This document shows positions 21,821 to 33,350 of a stretch of 64,000 nt of DNA, piece by piece (positions within the stretch are counted from its first letter, which is position 1; each line of letters starts with the position of its first letter). The position numbers and the translations under genes are program-made. The notes beneath the pieces were generated by a model. That model searched no databases. It had not been told where the DNA came from and was given only the letters and a program-made list of their open reading frames with translations. Origin of the DNA: Stereocaulon alpinum (taxonomy: Eukaryota > Ascomycota > Lecanoromycetes > Lecanorales > Stereocaulaceae); the NCBI GenBank assembly GCA_018257865.1, contig JAEUBA010000083.1:1-64000 (forward strand). The letters are read 5' to 3'.

Positions 21821-24193
21821 CTACCAGGTATACGGATCATTAACACTTGTGATCAGCGTACTTCTGCCGGCTCAATTGAGATTCCAAGCTTGGTCACTTC
21901 GTGACTTTGCTAGCTGTATGTATTCTCCCTTGGATAGTTGGACCTTACAGATGTGTTCGGATGATTTATGTCGGCACTTTGTTCTATAAGCCGCACGGTC
22001 TAGATTACTTGACTGGAGTGTAGCTATTTGATCAGCGCTCCACATGCGGAGAGGAGGTACGCTGAGCTTGAGTTGTTATTAAGGCCGACTAATCGAGAGA
22101 ATAGATCGGATGTTCGACGTTTGAGTTTTTAGATGAAGCTTGTTTCCATTGAGAACACCATGTCCAAGCTTCTCATTCGGTTTGGGCGATTCAACCCCCA
22201 ACACTAGGCCACCAGCTTCAATGCGGGGCACCACCGCCAGTTATAGCCCCTTCCCGCCAATTCTGGCATCCTCCAGCCAGTTCTGGTACCCCCTCCCCTT
22301 CTAATTCCGGAAGACATTGAACGTAGAAACGAGTGGAGTTAAAATCTGCTCCTTAGAAACTGTGAGCGAGTAGAGACTTGCGGCGAGTGAGCACTCTCAG
22401 GGAGTAGGCTCTACTTTTGGGCGACCCCCGCGCTGTATTTAGTCTCACCCAAAATAGATTTTCGGTCACCCTCTTCGTTTTTGGTCGCCCTTCAGTAAGC
22501 ATCTGTTACGATTGCTGCGCCCCCTTTCAGTCTGCATGAGTGCAAACTACGCCTGGTGCGTACTGCTTCATTTTCTAACAGATAATGACGGTATTACAGT
22601 AAATAACCTACCGCCATCCTAAGTTACAATGACGGGAAACCGGTTCCAGTGGTATTTACAAAGATGTACTCATACAGGATCCAACGCTCCATAGCTTGAT
22701 CCACACATAGAATTTCTAATACGATACACTTCTAACACCGCCGTCCTAATATCCGCTCTCTTGTTTCGTGCCCTTGTTCTGGCATGGTACCAGTACGCAA
22801 TAATTGGATGAATCCATCGGAATCGGGTGAGTCGGGGTTCGCAGTGAAAACGAAGTCGTATATAACAGTAACATTACCCTCCGATGTAATCCTTGCACTT
22901 CATTTTCAATTTATGACATCTAATACACTATAATAGTATTAGTACAGAGAGAAGTCTTCGAAACTATTAGGTACCTTACTTACAGGCTTGTTCCTCTATA
23001 CTTTCCGCTAGGCTGTCTGCTGAGGCCAACAATCTTCTATGCAGCTTTGACATTGGCCTCCAACATCAGACTTCTTACATTCCTCGCTCCAGGGTATAAT
23101 ATGCATCACACTATAATAGCATCAGTACGCAAGGGGGATAAGTCTTCCAAGGTATTTACCCGATCGCCTCTGAGATTCTAAGATATAGTCAGCTTACGCC
23201 TCATTCAATAGCAGGAAAAGGTTTCATTAACATACTTCTGGATGATCTTTGACTTGTTCAAGAGCAAATGTATATAATAAAGAGTAGTCCGCTGTCGGTT
23301 GTCGCTTGGTGGTGATTTACAGCTATCGATGCCGTCTTTCAGAGATGTATCGACTTCATCCTTATTCTGATCTTCCAAATTGACATTCCACTCCCGAAGA
23401 TATGTTTCTGCTGGGGTCGCATGTTGAAGGGAGGGTGTTGGCGCATAAATAGACTGGGTTGTCTCCCGGAAGGCGATATAAGGAATTATAGGATCGCCGT
23501 TTCCCTTCTAATACTGCTCAGTGTAGACACGACCGTTGAACACATCTAAATAGTCCATCTGATGTAGACTAATGTTCGTAGGACCCAAGGATTAGCAGGG
23601 TCATTCAAAATATGTCGGAAGCTACCCTCAAGATCAAGTGGAGCAATGAGCCATCTTCAGATTATTCGTTGGATCGAAAGAACTCCCGACAAGGCTCCAG
23701 CCGCGCCTTTACCGGGGTCGTCCGAGGCCTCTATCACTCCGGTGGCTACTGCTGATGATCCACAGGATCTTCCGGAGTTGGTTTATAGCGAATCGATGTC
23801 ACCTCCCGATACGGACAAGCTACACTCGGTGGTCGACTTGTGTCTGAGCTAAAACGTCCTACAGAAAGAGCTGTATAGCGAGCTTAAATAGTTGAGAGAC
23901 TTGCTAGGAACCAACACTGATGAACACGAGTCCCGACTGCCTGGCGAGGATACCCTGTTCTCTCAATACCTACGTTCCCGATCCCCGTCATGCTTTTCCG
24001 TATAAGGCATCGGCGGCCGCCACGACAGCGATGGAGGAACATATTCGCAAACCGTCACCCCCAGTGAGATTTGCCTCTGCGCCGAGGACCCCCATCCGGC
24101 GGATGTGATCGATCAGAATACCGTCAAGGTGTCATAGTGGTATATATATAAAGATATCCCAAGTAGCTAGAAACAGCTCGTTATGTAAAAGAT
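21821..24193. other. 2.4-kb AT-rich stretch, mostly without genes
   Basis: 22000-23600 is AT-rich with no frame worth calling. It contains an imperfect direct repeat pair (22911-22980 and 23093-23165, sharing CACTATAATAG and GATAAGTCTTC-like blocks). Short frames at 23646-23852 and 23920-24108 may be relics of one interrupted gene, but I recognise no domain. Confidence 0.4.
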
Positions 24194-27100
24194 TTAGGTA
24201 CAGGATGGAGCAACCATCACACTGAATTTAAGAAATGTGACTCGACCGGACCCATTTCCTAGGGCTAGAATATTATCGCGGATGGTATATACACCTGGAC
24301 GGCGGTTAGGTGGAAGCCAAAGAACATTGTAACCCTTATAAGTCACCCATTCCCTCTTGACATCTATTGTGTATAACGCATTAGCTAGACCCTGCATGTA
24401 GGGAGAAACTTCTAAAGAAAATGCTGGTATCTGAAGAAGTCTCCCGTCTATCTCCAGCTGGGACCTATCCTGATTAAAGGAGAGACATCCGTTGTAATTA
24501 TGTTCACTTTCCTGAACTACAGTCCCTGTTTTAATATCCCAGAGTCGGACAGTGTTGTCATCAGATGCAGAGGCTAGAAGCCCGCCGTCAGGAGAGAAGA
24601 CTACCGCGCTGACCCAATCTAAATGACCTTCGAGCGTGCCTCGGGAGGCTCCTGTAGCCGGATCCCAGAGTCGGATAGTGTTGTCATTAGATGCAGAGGC
24701 TAGAAGCCGACCGTCAGGAGAGAAGACCACCGCGCTGACCCTATCTGAATGACCTTCGAGCGTGCCTCGGGAGGCTCCTGTAGCCGGGTCCCAGAGTCGG
24801 ACAGTGTTATCATTAGATGCAGAGGCTAGAAGCCGGCCGTCAGGGGAGAAGACTATCGCCCAGACCCCATCTGAATGACCTTCGAGCGTGCCTCGGGAGG
24901 CTCCTGTAGCCGGGTCCCAGAGTCTAACAGTGTTATCATTAGATGCAGAGGCTAGAAGCCCGCCGTCAGGGGAGAAGACTACCGCGCTGACCGAATCTGA
25001 ATGACCTTCGAGCGTGCCTCGGGAGGCTCCTGTAGCCGGGTCCCAGAGTCTAACAGTGTTATTATTAGATGCAGAGGCTAGAAGCCCGCCGTTAGGGGAG
25101 AAGACCACCGCGCTGACCCAATCTGAATGACCTTCAAGCGCTTGTAACGAGGGAGTCCAATCCTTTTCGACAATTGGAAGTCTTTCAATCCACTTTGGTA
25201 GTTCGTTTGAAAACTGGCGCTTAACAATACTAGCTTCTGGGCTGAAAACAAGGCTAGAGTTATAGAGCTGGAGAGGTACCGTCTCTGCAATGTGTCTAGA
25301 CTCTAGAATGATCCGTTTTGCATCATTCACAAAGGCAAGTAAGTCTATATCGGCTTGAAACTAGAGGTTGGTCGGATCAGCATCTAAAACATACAGCAAC
25401 ATTTTTGAACCACTTACCGCAGGTATGGAGCCCAATGTTTTTATCATAAGCACAGCCTCAGCCATCTTGCCTATCAAGCTCAGGGCTTCAAGCCAATGAA
25501 GGAAGTGGTGCTGAAGAAATGCGTATACTTGTGTACTATCGTGCAGATTGGGGTTGCTTTTACGAAGATGATCAATCCAATATTGACAGGCGTATTGAAT
25601 ATGAGGAGGCAGGTATCGATCCACTATGGTACTCTCTATTTGACTCCTCGGTGTACCAGGCGTCTTTAGGTGGCAAATGTTTCTTCTCAGGGTCTTCGAC
25701 ATGACATCTAAGCATTGCTGAGCGATATCGTGATGAGTCTTCCCTTCGTCAATCCAGAAACTTCCATCCGGACATCGATTTCGGTCGAGGAGAAAGTCAC
25801 GAAACGATGGGTGAAGCAATCGAATCGGTGAGCCTTGATCTTCGGGAACATTTACGATGGATTTGAGAGATTCGAGTGTATGTGTCACCTCTGATAGATT
25901 TGGAAGAAGCCCCGTCGACGCAACACTAGAGAGTGAATCAAAGAGTATCACAATCGGTCCCATCGTGTCCCTAAAGTGTCGACTCAATATCGATTTCTCT
26001 TTTTCACTGCACTCCCCAATTACAGAGCTCTCAAGGATCTGGACATACATCTCATCCAGCCGTTGCGTCGGGGATTGTCCGTCGTCACTCCCTCGGAGAA
26101 CGATGTCTAGACGCTTTGCTGGAAGCCATTTCGGATCCTGAACGAATCGACATACAGTTGCGGCATAGATGAATAGGCCACGGGATCTCCTTACAAGGAT
26201 CTCAAGCTTTTGTTCACCAGGCCAGTCCAACGGAAGCGAGCGGCTCTTTCCGATCTCATACAGTTCATGCCTCAAGAAAATAGCGATGTCATGTCGAACA
26301 ATAGCGGGAGAAATAGTATGAAGCTTGAAATCCTCATGCATGTCTCTAGGGATAGCATGAAAGCCAAGTTGAATTGGAGTTTCAGGCCGGCTTGTCACAA
26401 GCACTCGAAGCTGCACAGTACGGAGATCTTTGACCTCCCTCAGGAGTTGAAGAAGTGACAGGATATCTTCTTGACGGCCGCATTCATCCAACGCATCAAT
26501 CACCACCACGAAGGACAGAGGGGACTGTGGGTCGCCGCTTAATTTCATTAGTGGTTGATGAATCAATTTGATCCACTGATCACGCATGGATTGCCGAGAT
26601 ATATTGTCATGTTCGGCTATCGCTTCACAGATGAGGTGTCTAAGCGGCCGGCACGCTGCCGCCAGCTGGATTGCAATGGTACTGAAGAGTTTACTAGTAT
26701 GGTTGAGGTCCCCCCGACCTCTGGAGAAGAAGAAGTTGGCCACAAATCGCCTTTGCTCGGTAAGAGTCCGTGTGATAGTGCGAGCGATGGTGGATTTGCC
26801 TGTACCGGCCATGCCATTCAACCAAAAGATGCTCTTGTGGCATGGATCAGCGCTCCATTCCATGATCTGGTGTAGAAGATCCACACGGGTGTCGGGAAGA
26901 CAGTAAGGCTCGTGTTGCCGCTCGTAGGAATCAAAGTTGGCACCGACCGCGTAAGGTAGCTTGGAAAGGCGCCGATCTTGCTCAGCTGAATCCAGTTTGA
27001 CGTCAACTTCCAGGAGTAAAGAGCTGCAAGGGTTAGCTTGATCGGGGAAATTGATTTAGAGATACCTTACGTCTGATCTACATTCAGAGCGGTACGGAAT

Positions 27101-27489
27101 GTAGATTTGTATCTCTCAAGAACACCGATAACCTTTTCTAGCTCTTTACTTTCAAATGGCCACTTCAAAGCTCGAATCCCATACCGGCGCATAGCCTTCC
27201 GACCCTTTCCTGGCTCTAGCTTCTCCTTGAACCGCCTAAGATCCGACAAGCATGATTGGATAGGTTCGTCAAGGGCATTTGACGTAAAGAGCTTTTCTGC
27301 TCCTGGTTTTTGTGCAAGCTCTTGCAAATTCTGAAGAACTTCAATAAGTGCTCCAACCTCCCGCTGAAAACGATGGATGTCGTTTTGGGCACTCTTCACC
27401 TGGGAGTAATACTCGGCACAGAGAGACGCAACCTTGGCAGATATTTGAACAAGAGCAACGACGCTTGCTGCGGCACTGACGACGTCCAT
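24194..27489 (-). CDS. NLR 2: HeLo-like - NACHT - WD40, one in-frame TAG
   Basis: STAND/NLR receptor. Exon 1 (27071-27489) begins MDVVSAAASVVALVQISAKV, the fungal N-terminal domain of STAND proteins (HeLo-like fold, PF17111 type). A 47-nt intron (branch GCTAAC) leads to exon 2 (24194-27023). The linker ANFDSYERQHEPYCLPDTR is followed by NACHT: Walker A GMAGTGKST near residue 210, Walker B VVVIDALDECG near 316. Five WD40 blades with near-identical 42-residue sequence (GHSD.VSAVVFSPDG...NTVRLWDPATGAS) end the protein, then a NVLWLPPNRRP segment shared with NLR 4. Total 1082 residues. One TAG (25361-25363, about residue 693) separates the NACHT part from the WD40 part in the same frame; no intron explains it. 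HeLo-like domains are associated with membrane-active cell death in fungi; the role here is inferred. Confidence 0.85.
24545..25145 (-). repeat. Five near-identical 126-bp WD40 units of NLR 2
   Basis: 42-codon units repeat almost identically, differing at a few codons (NDNTVRLWD/DDNTVRLWD, VSAVVF/VWAIVF, SDW/SDS/SDG/SDR/LDW). The variable residues sit just after the GH dipeptide, on the face expected to touch the ligand. High internal conservation, as in the HET-D/HET-E (HNWD) family. Confidence 0.85.
25361..25363 (-). other. In-frame TAG between NACHT and WD40 parts of NLR 2
   Basis: The frame is open on both sides (24194-25360 and 25364-27023) and protein features continue across it. CAG to TAG by one transition is the simplest origin. 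Confidence 0.85.
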
Positions 27490-27983
27490 TGCAGGGTCGA
27501 AAAGCCTGGCAGCCAATGTAATAACCGTTTGGGGGGGGGGGTTAATATTTTGCAATACTGAGGCTTTCGTCGCACAACACTCACGCATCCGATTGGCTTA
27601 CCAGAACAATTTACGGCCAATTTTTCTCGTTTGCTTTCCTCCTTTCCTCTGTACGCCCAAGGCTCTATGGACTGGTACGTTTGACGACTAAAAGTACTGC
27701 GAATGAAACCTGTGCAGTCTTTGATACCACGGTCTCTCATCTGAAGTGGTTTTAATGGGACGGTTTATCGGTAACTCGTTCACCACGAGCGTTGCGTCGT
27801 TTTCTTTCCCTGGCAGCATAGTAGTGAAGTTGCGCTTACCTCTCTGCCCTCCGAAGCGGGGAAGCTTCCTAATGCGCTCATCGTTCACTTCGGTAGGGCT
27901 GACTAACCCCGCTATTGAGGGACTGTGAGCTTACGTCCGATTCAGTCATCCAATATCTGTTGGAATGACCACCTCAGCAGACG
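27490..27983. other. Divergent promoter region of NLR 2 with an eleven-G run
   Basis: Short frames only. A poly-G run near 27531-27541 lies just upstream of the NLR 2 start. The region probably serves NLR 2 on minus and the broken gene at 27984 on plus. Confidence 0.35.
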
Positions 27984-29227
27984 ATGACCAAATGGCAAGC
28001 CCGAACACAAAGGAAACCAGTGTACATGCACTGCCGTAACGTTTTCACTGGTCCGAATGCTCGCGTTCGGAAAGTCAAGAAGGTCCGAAAATTGCTGGAG
28101 AAAAACCAGCATTCGTTTGCGACTCTCACAAATGAGTACAACCTCGAGACGATCTGTAACGTCGCAAAGGAGCTTCTAGATGCCGGTATCTTCAACTCAA
28201 TTTCGGAAGCCGAGACGCACTTTCCTCGGCTGTTCCCGTCTCCAAATAGAGGTTGGGAAGAGAGCGAGTCTTCCGATTTTGAAGCAACCAGGTCTGAGGT
28301 GGAAGCCATGGAAGACGTCATCCCTTCAGAGAAAGAGAGTATCAAAACCTCGCATGGTCCGAGTCCGAAGCCTTCGTCATGCGGTAAGAATGACCTATCT
28401 ACACAAGGATCAAGAGTCGTCCTGAGCTGAGCTTGAAAGCGCCATATCCCTCATCATTCACGGATTCCCGCCCAACGACCCTACCTCCTCCGACGCCCCT
28501 CGCACCGACCCTTCATCCTCTTTATCTGCCCTACCAGATACAGCATCGGCTTCTCACAATGATTCAGTACATCCTTGAAGAGTGCTGCTTCAATTTTGGG
28601 ACCCGGTGGCTCCCGGACGTACTCAAGGCGAGGTCATATAAATGCGTGGAATCCATAAAGCTCACTCGGTGGACAAAAATTCCGTTTAAGTACGGCCAAA
28701 ACCTTCCGTCACAGGCCACGTCTGAGATACTAGGCGTATCCTTTCGTGATGTCCTCTTCAGGACACATCAGATCCGGCACGCGGCAGTTCATTGACGACC
28801 GACAAGCGTATGTGAGATCGAGGAGATGATTGGCAATGCGATATGGCTTACGACGATTCTGAAGGATGCTTTACGAACGAGCAGAATGGAACTGATACGA
28901 AAGGAAGTGGGAGTGATTTCAGAAGAGCTGAAACGAGTACAAAATGGGTTGGAGCGGCGGATGTCGGAAGAGCTCGCGATGATTGCAGATAGAAGAAGGC
29001 TGTTAGCCCAACGTGAGGAGGAAGCAATCGACCTCATACTCAGCGAAGGCAACCAACATCGATCGCGCCTAGGATCAAGACTGGATGAGCTTCTGATACC
29101 GTGTCTGAAAGGCACCGGTTCGGGTTTCCTATATCCTCAAGAGATGAGCTGTGCGGAGATGGACGAGACGATTCTCAAACTAGAAGACTTCGGAGGGGGC
29201 CAAGATCAATGGAAGGAGAAACGCTAA
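27984..29227 (+). pseudogene. Broken fungal gene of unknown function (IRHxAVH family)
   Basis: Three segments in order: a basic N terminus (27984-28430), a middle part with LTRWTKIP and TSEILGVSFRDVLFRTHQIRHAAVH (28433-28795), and a helical coiled-coil C terminus (28826-29227, LIRKEVGVISEELKRVQNGL). The middle and C-terminal segments share a frame and are separated by TGA at 28793-28795, as expected from CGA to TGA. The first join needs a frameshift and has stops. I recall similar proteins, often mislabelled as cytochrome c1 reductase, in other filamentous fungi, but assign no function. Confidence 0.55.
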
Positions 29228-29752
29228 CAGCCAGACTGGGGAATGAAGTACCCGTGGATCAGCGCATTGGATTCGTTCTTTCGAGGACCCTTTCGCTCGC
29301 CCAGAGTCCTTCGGCAGGAACTTAAGAAGAATGAACGGCAAGGTTTATTTACAGAGCAGCCATCTTCAGTCTTAAAGCAACCCGTCTTTCCATGATCCTA
29401 TGACCTAACTCCAGGTGACACTAAATACACGATTGGACAGAGACCCCTGTTACAACAGAGCATACAAGCCACTAGATCGAGTGGGGATGACTGTAGAGCT
29501 AGATTAGCAATGTCCTTATTGGGGCACAAAGAATATACACAAGGGACAGGAGCGCAATTAGTCGATCGATTAATTCGCCTCCAGATCGTTCGATGAATGA
29601 AGTAATGGTTAACGGGATTGGCTCATGGCACGAGGGGCGATGGAGGCGTCTTTCTGCTAGCAAGAAAATTGCTTGGATAGACTGTAAAAGACACTACTTA
29701 GATAAGGCATGCGACTCTATCATCGTTTCCATATTCGCCCACTATCTCCGAG
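29228..29752. other. Intergenic between two pseudogenes
   Basis: Nothing recognised beyond short domain-free frames. Confidence 0.35.
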
Positions 29753-30923
29753 CTAGCTCAGAATCTTCTTGCCATCCTCCAAGTCTTTCTGCTCTTTTTC
29801 AAGCTGTACCCGCATTCGCTTTATTGTTAAGTCCTCCCCAGCCACTTCTTCCAGCTGTCTGGGTGTCATTCCAGCCACCAAAGCCGGGGAGAACAACGTC
29901 AGCGGCGTTTTCAATCCCGTAATCAAGAAATAGTCGGCTGCTTGCATGCGTAGGGAGTCAGTAAATCGTTTAAGGGCGACTTTATAGTACGAGTGTAAGA
30001 TATCGTGGAGATCTTGAATGGCGTGGTCGGCGTTGCTCATGGGATGATTTTGCATAATATCATCAAGCCTGAGGACCACTCCATGCTTGCAATCAGAAAC
30101 CGCTTTACTCTCCATCCCGGCGCGCATCCGTCGTTGACGACTGCCAGACCAATGAGCGGATTAGCCTTCGTTGGCGTGGCAAAACTATGCTTACCACTTT
30201 TCCAGATTTTCATTGAAGTAGTGGTTGAGCGTGGCCGGAGTCCCATCAAGCTCAATCTCTAAAAGAAAATTGACATGGGCTACGGCCGACCTGTATTTCT
30301 CCAGCAGGTGATCCGAGAGTAGAGACATCACCCTGAGTTGGACTCGCTCAACGGGACAGACCACACGCAGGAGATCAGTGACGAAATGATGAGTCAACGT
30401 CACGATGTCAGCGATGAATTTTCCACTTCCTCGACTGACGCTTCATGGTCACCGCGAGGAGCGAGGAATTGAGAGTTCCAAGTTCAAAGCCCCGCGCGCC
30501 GCGATAGACTTCTTTCAACCAATCATGAATGCTTCCGCGCTGTGGTTCAGGCAGCTTTTCAGGCGCTTCTCCAAGCTCTGGATGATCCTGAACCTGCCGG
30601 ACCTCAAGCTTTCCTTCCGGTTCATCATTATCGCCATCAAGTTTAATAGCGGCGACGTGTGAGGCTTTAAAAGTCCATTCGTTAGAGGGTTTATAGGAAA
30701 CTTTGTCCGTTTCACTGGAGTCGAAGTGAAAGGTATGCCCCTTGCTTGCCATAGCTTCTGACATGAGGTCGCTGCGGTTGACCACGGCAGTTGCGAGCCG
30801 GAGCGTTGGATTTTTGTCAAACACGTCACTGCGACCGTAATTGGACGACAAGAGAATCTTTAGGTAGTCGGAATTATAGGTTCGATGATTGAGACGTATC
30901 AGGGGTGGGGAATGTGTCCCCAC
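29753..30923 (-). pseudogene. Dynamin-like (Mx/Vps1-type) GTPase remnant: stalk and GED only
   Basis: Minus-strand segments read in order as the middle/stalk and GTPase-effector domains of a fungal dynamin-like protein: YGRSDVF...LRLATAVVNRSDL, IHDWLKEVYRGARGFELGTL, VTLTHHFVTDLL, NHYFNENLEKW, and the GED block IQDLHDILHSYYKVALKRF...EDLTIKRMRVQLEKEQKDLED. The N-terminal GTPase domain (G1-G4 motifs) is not found upstream. A one-base frameshift sits near 30410 between QSRKW and the IADIVT block, and an intron appears after NLEKW at about 30190. A truncated relic that cannot hydrolyse GTP. Dynamin-like genes are often seen near NLR genes in fungal accessory regions. Confidence 0.75.
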
Positions 30924-32536
30924 CTAGTCTCGTCATGGAACCAATCTCGGTGTCAAGCTCCATTACGGACACCGTATCTAGGTAGGCAGTCCCCGAAGCT
31001 TTTTCAACGAGGGCCTTTCCTTGCTTCCAGGGAACAATAGTGAAAATGATTAGGGTTCGGCACATGTCCCGCCACGCACTTAAAAAGAGATGGATGGAGG
31101 AATCCAACAAAGCACAAAGCACAGAGCACAGCGTTTATCTATGCATGGTATCAAGACGAAAAGAGATTATGCAAGAACCTGACGCCCCGAATCATGCCGG
31201 ACTATCCCCATTTCTCATATCCGCAACAGCGAATCATTAAACCTCATGTGGCCAGTTGTGTAGGCCCCTTTCGTGTGACAAACATTGTTGGCATATATCT
31301 CTTCCGCGCGAGATGGATCCTCAGCGTTCCTTCGCCGTAGGAACTGGGACGCTCGATTTCGACTGTGTCGGCCAGGGTTTCGGCTGGCCTTCTTGTTCTC
31401 GGCTCTCTTACATTGAATCAAGGCGTTTGCGTTCAAGGTCACAGCGAGTCCGAACATCGAGCTTCCCAAGGGAGCACCGCAATTGGGATGACACCCATAT
31501 TGGCCTCGACAACATCGGCGTTCTTCCAACAATATGATTTTGATCTCAACCCTCGCGCCACGCTCCACATCGAATTTCGTCGCTTAGTGAATGTTCGTAA
31601 ATGGAAACAAGGGTCAAACAGCAAGAAATTCGAGAAGGCTTAGATGCAATGTTTCGGATCAGAGGTTCCTGTCGGCTACAACGTCGACGGGAGTGGAAGT
31701 CGTGTTAGAGCTCCATATGGCGCGGATAACGAAGATTTTTCCTCTATGCTCAGCAGCCTTCAAAGCCTCGACCTCGGAGGAAGATCGCGGAAAGCAAGGG
31801 TCCGAAGGGTTAGCGCAGAATTTACATCTAATTACGGGAGCGACGCCCGCGTCACGGAGAGGTGGCAAGAGCTTTGCTAGGATTGCGGAATCAATCCAGT
31901 ACCGCCATCAATCAACCAGTGCAAAAAGGTGCAACCCCTGCAGTAATATGCTCGACGGCATCCGGGTGGTTATATCCATGCTAATATATCTATCCATTTA
32001 TAGGCGCTCAAAGGCGTAAATATCAACATCTATTATTTCCTCGATGCAAAAAAAGCCGGAAGGATGGCGCACCACTTTCGGTCCAGAAAGGAGTTGTCGG
32101 TATATATAGAAAATAATCCGGACCAAAAGTATCCGTTGGAAATGGCGAAGGAGAGCAAGTTCTTGAGTGCACTGCTCATCGAATGCTGGTAGGGCCGAAA
32201 TGTATATGAGAGCTGGGGTTGACGCATGGATGGACGGAAACGCAATTAAGGGCATCAGCAAGGAACAAGTCCTATATGCACTTTCAAATTGGCGGGTACG
32301 GATTAACCACCTGTCCCTCTGTCACGTCTACCGCGCTCGACGCTTAATTAGAGTTGCGGTTGCCATACGCTTCCAGATTAAAAAACATCCTCGTTAACAT
32401 TTCATATAATTGAGGTTCCTGAACTATCTACTGTAATTTCAGGCTCGCCTTGAAGCGATTCGACAAGTCGTTGCTCGATTCTGCAACTACTTTCTCCGCA
32501 GAAACCCTGAAAGTTGACGAGACATCTTGGCTTTTG
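30924..32536. other. 1.6-kb stretch without a supportable gene
   Basis: Several frames of 60-140 codons overlap on both strands (31215-31568 on minus, 31591-32019 on plus) and none has a domain. Possible relics of the missing dynamin N terminus were looked for and not found. Confidence 0.35.
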
Positions 32537-32962
32537 TCAGTTCTGTTCAAGAGCCAAGCCAAGGGGTGAAATGTTACCTTCAGGGATTCCAGCTTCTCTG
32601 CATACTTGACGAAACTCGTTCAGTGACCTAACCTTGTCAATGCATTGAGATGGTATCCAACCATACGCTAGCCAATGTGTCGGACCAAGGTATTGAACGC
32701 CGTCTTTATTCTTGGCACTGTAAGGTTTTGCCCCAGCTTTCGTGGCCCAATCGCTGGCCTGACCATGTATAACACCCATAAATTCTAGCTTTTTGACATT
32801 GATCAAAGCAATCCTGTTCATTCCCTGGAAGCTTAGACGTTTGACGAAATGCAAAAACCATGCAGGATCGTCTACCATAGATATAGAAGGAGTGGGTTTT
32901 GAACCTCCGCAGTGTAATATAAGCATGCTAACGTATACTAATTGATTCTTACATAGCGACAC
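32537..32962 (-). CDS. Hypothetical protein, about 141 codons
   Basis: An uninterrupted minus-strand frame with balanced composition and some protein-like segments (DPAWFLHFVKRLSF, YLGPTHWLAYGWIP, EFRQVCREAGIPEG). The codon pattern looks coding rather than random, but I recognise no domain and cannot fix the start. It could be one exon of a longer decayed gene. Low confidence. Confidence 0.3.
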   Translation of the reverse strand: MSLCKNQLVYVSMLILHCGGSKPTPSISMVDDPAWFLHFVKRLSFQGMNRIALINVKKLEFMGVIHGQASDWATKAGAKPYSAKNKDGVQYLGPTHWLAYGWIPSQCIDKVRSLNEFRQVCREAGIPEGNISPLGLALEQN

Positions 32963-33139
32963 GGGGCTATCGTCCCCCTGTGCACGGTAAAACTCCCGGA
33001 ATACGTATTCCTGAATGTGAAGTCACTGAAGTGCCTTAAAAGCTTGAATATATGTTCTTTCGTGACGAATCTATTATATTAGAACTCTGAAATTCAAATA
33101 CATGTAGTTACTCGCACTGGAACTAGAGAAAACAGCTAA

Positions 33140-33350
33140 AGTGACTCGCGACGCCATCGGTGGAACAGTCGACTATACGATCGAAACTGTCGTATTTTTC
33201 TCTCTGCACACTGATTTCTGGTGTAGAGATAGCTAAAGAACAATAACGTATTTACTATAGCATTATAACCTTGCGAGGGAGCGACTTGAGATGCTTTAAC
33301 AATAGATTCATCTCGGCATAGTGGGTTTCTCGCCACATGGGAGGGACGTT
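33140..33350 (+). repeat. Dispersed repeat B, copy 1
   Basis: About 210 bp homologous by eye to 55480-55700 in the same orientation (GAACAATAAC/GAACAGTAAC, GACTTGAGATGCTTTAA/GACTTGAGATACTTAAA, TAGATTCATCTCG/TAGATTCGTCTCG, GGGACGTTA/GGACGGACGTTA). The differences make this copy more AT-rich. The minus strand of both copies has a shared LLFF(S/N)Y(L/F)-type peptide, hinting at former coding content. Confidence 0.6.
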
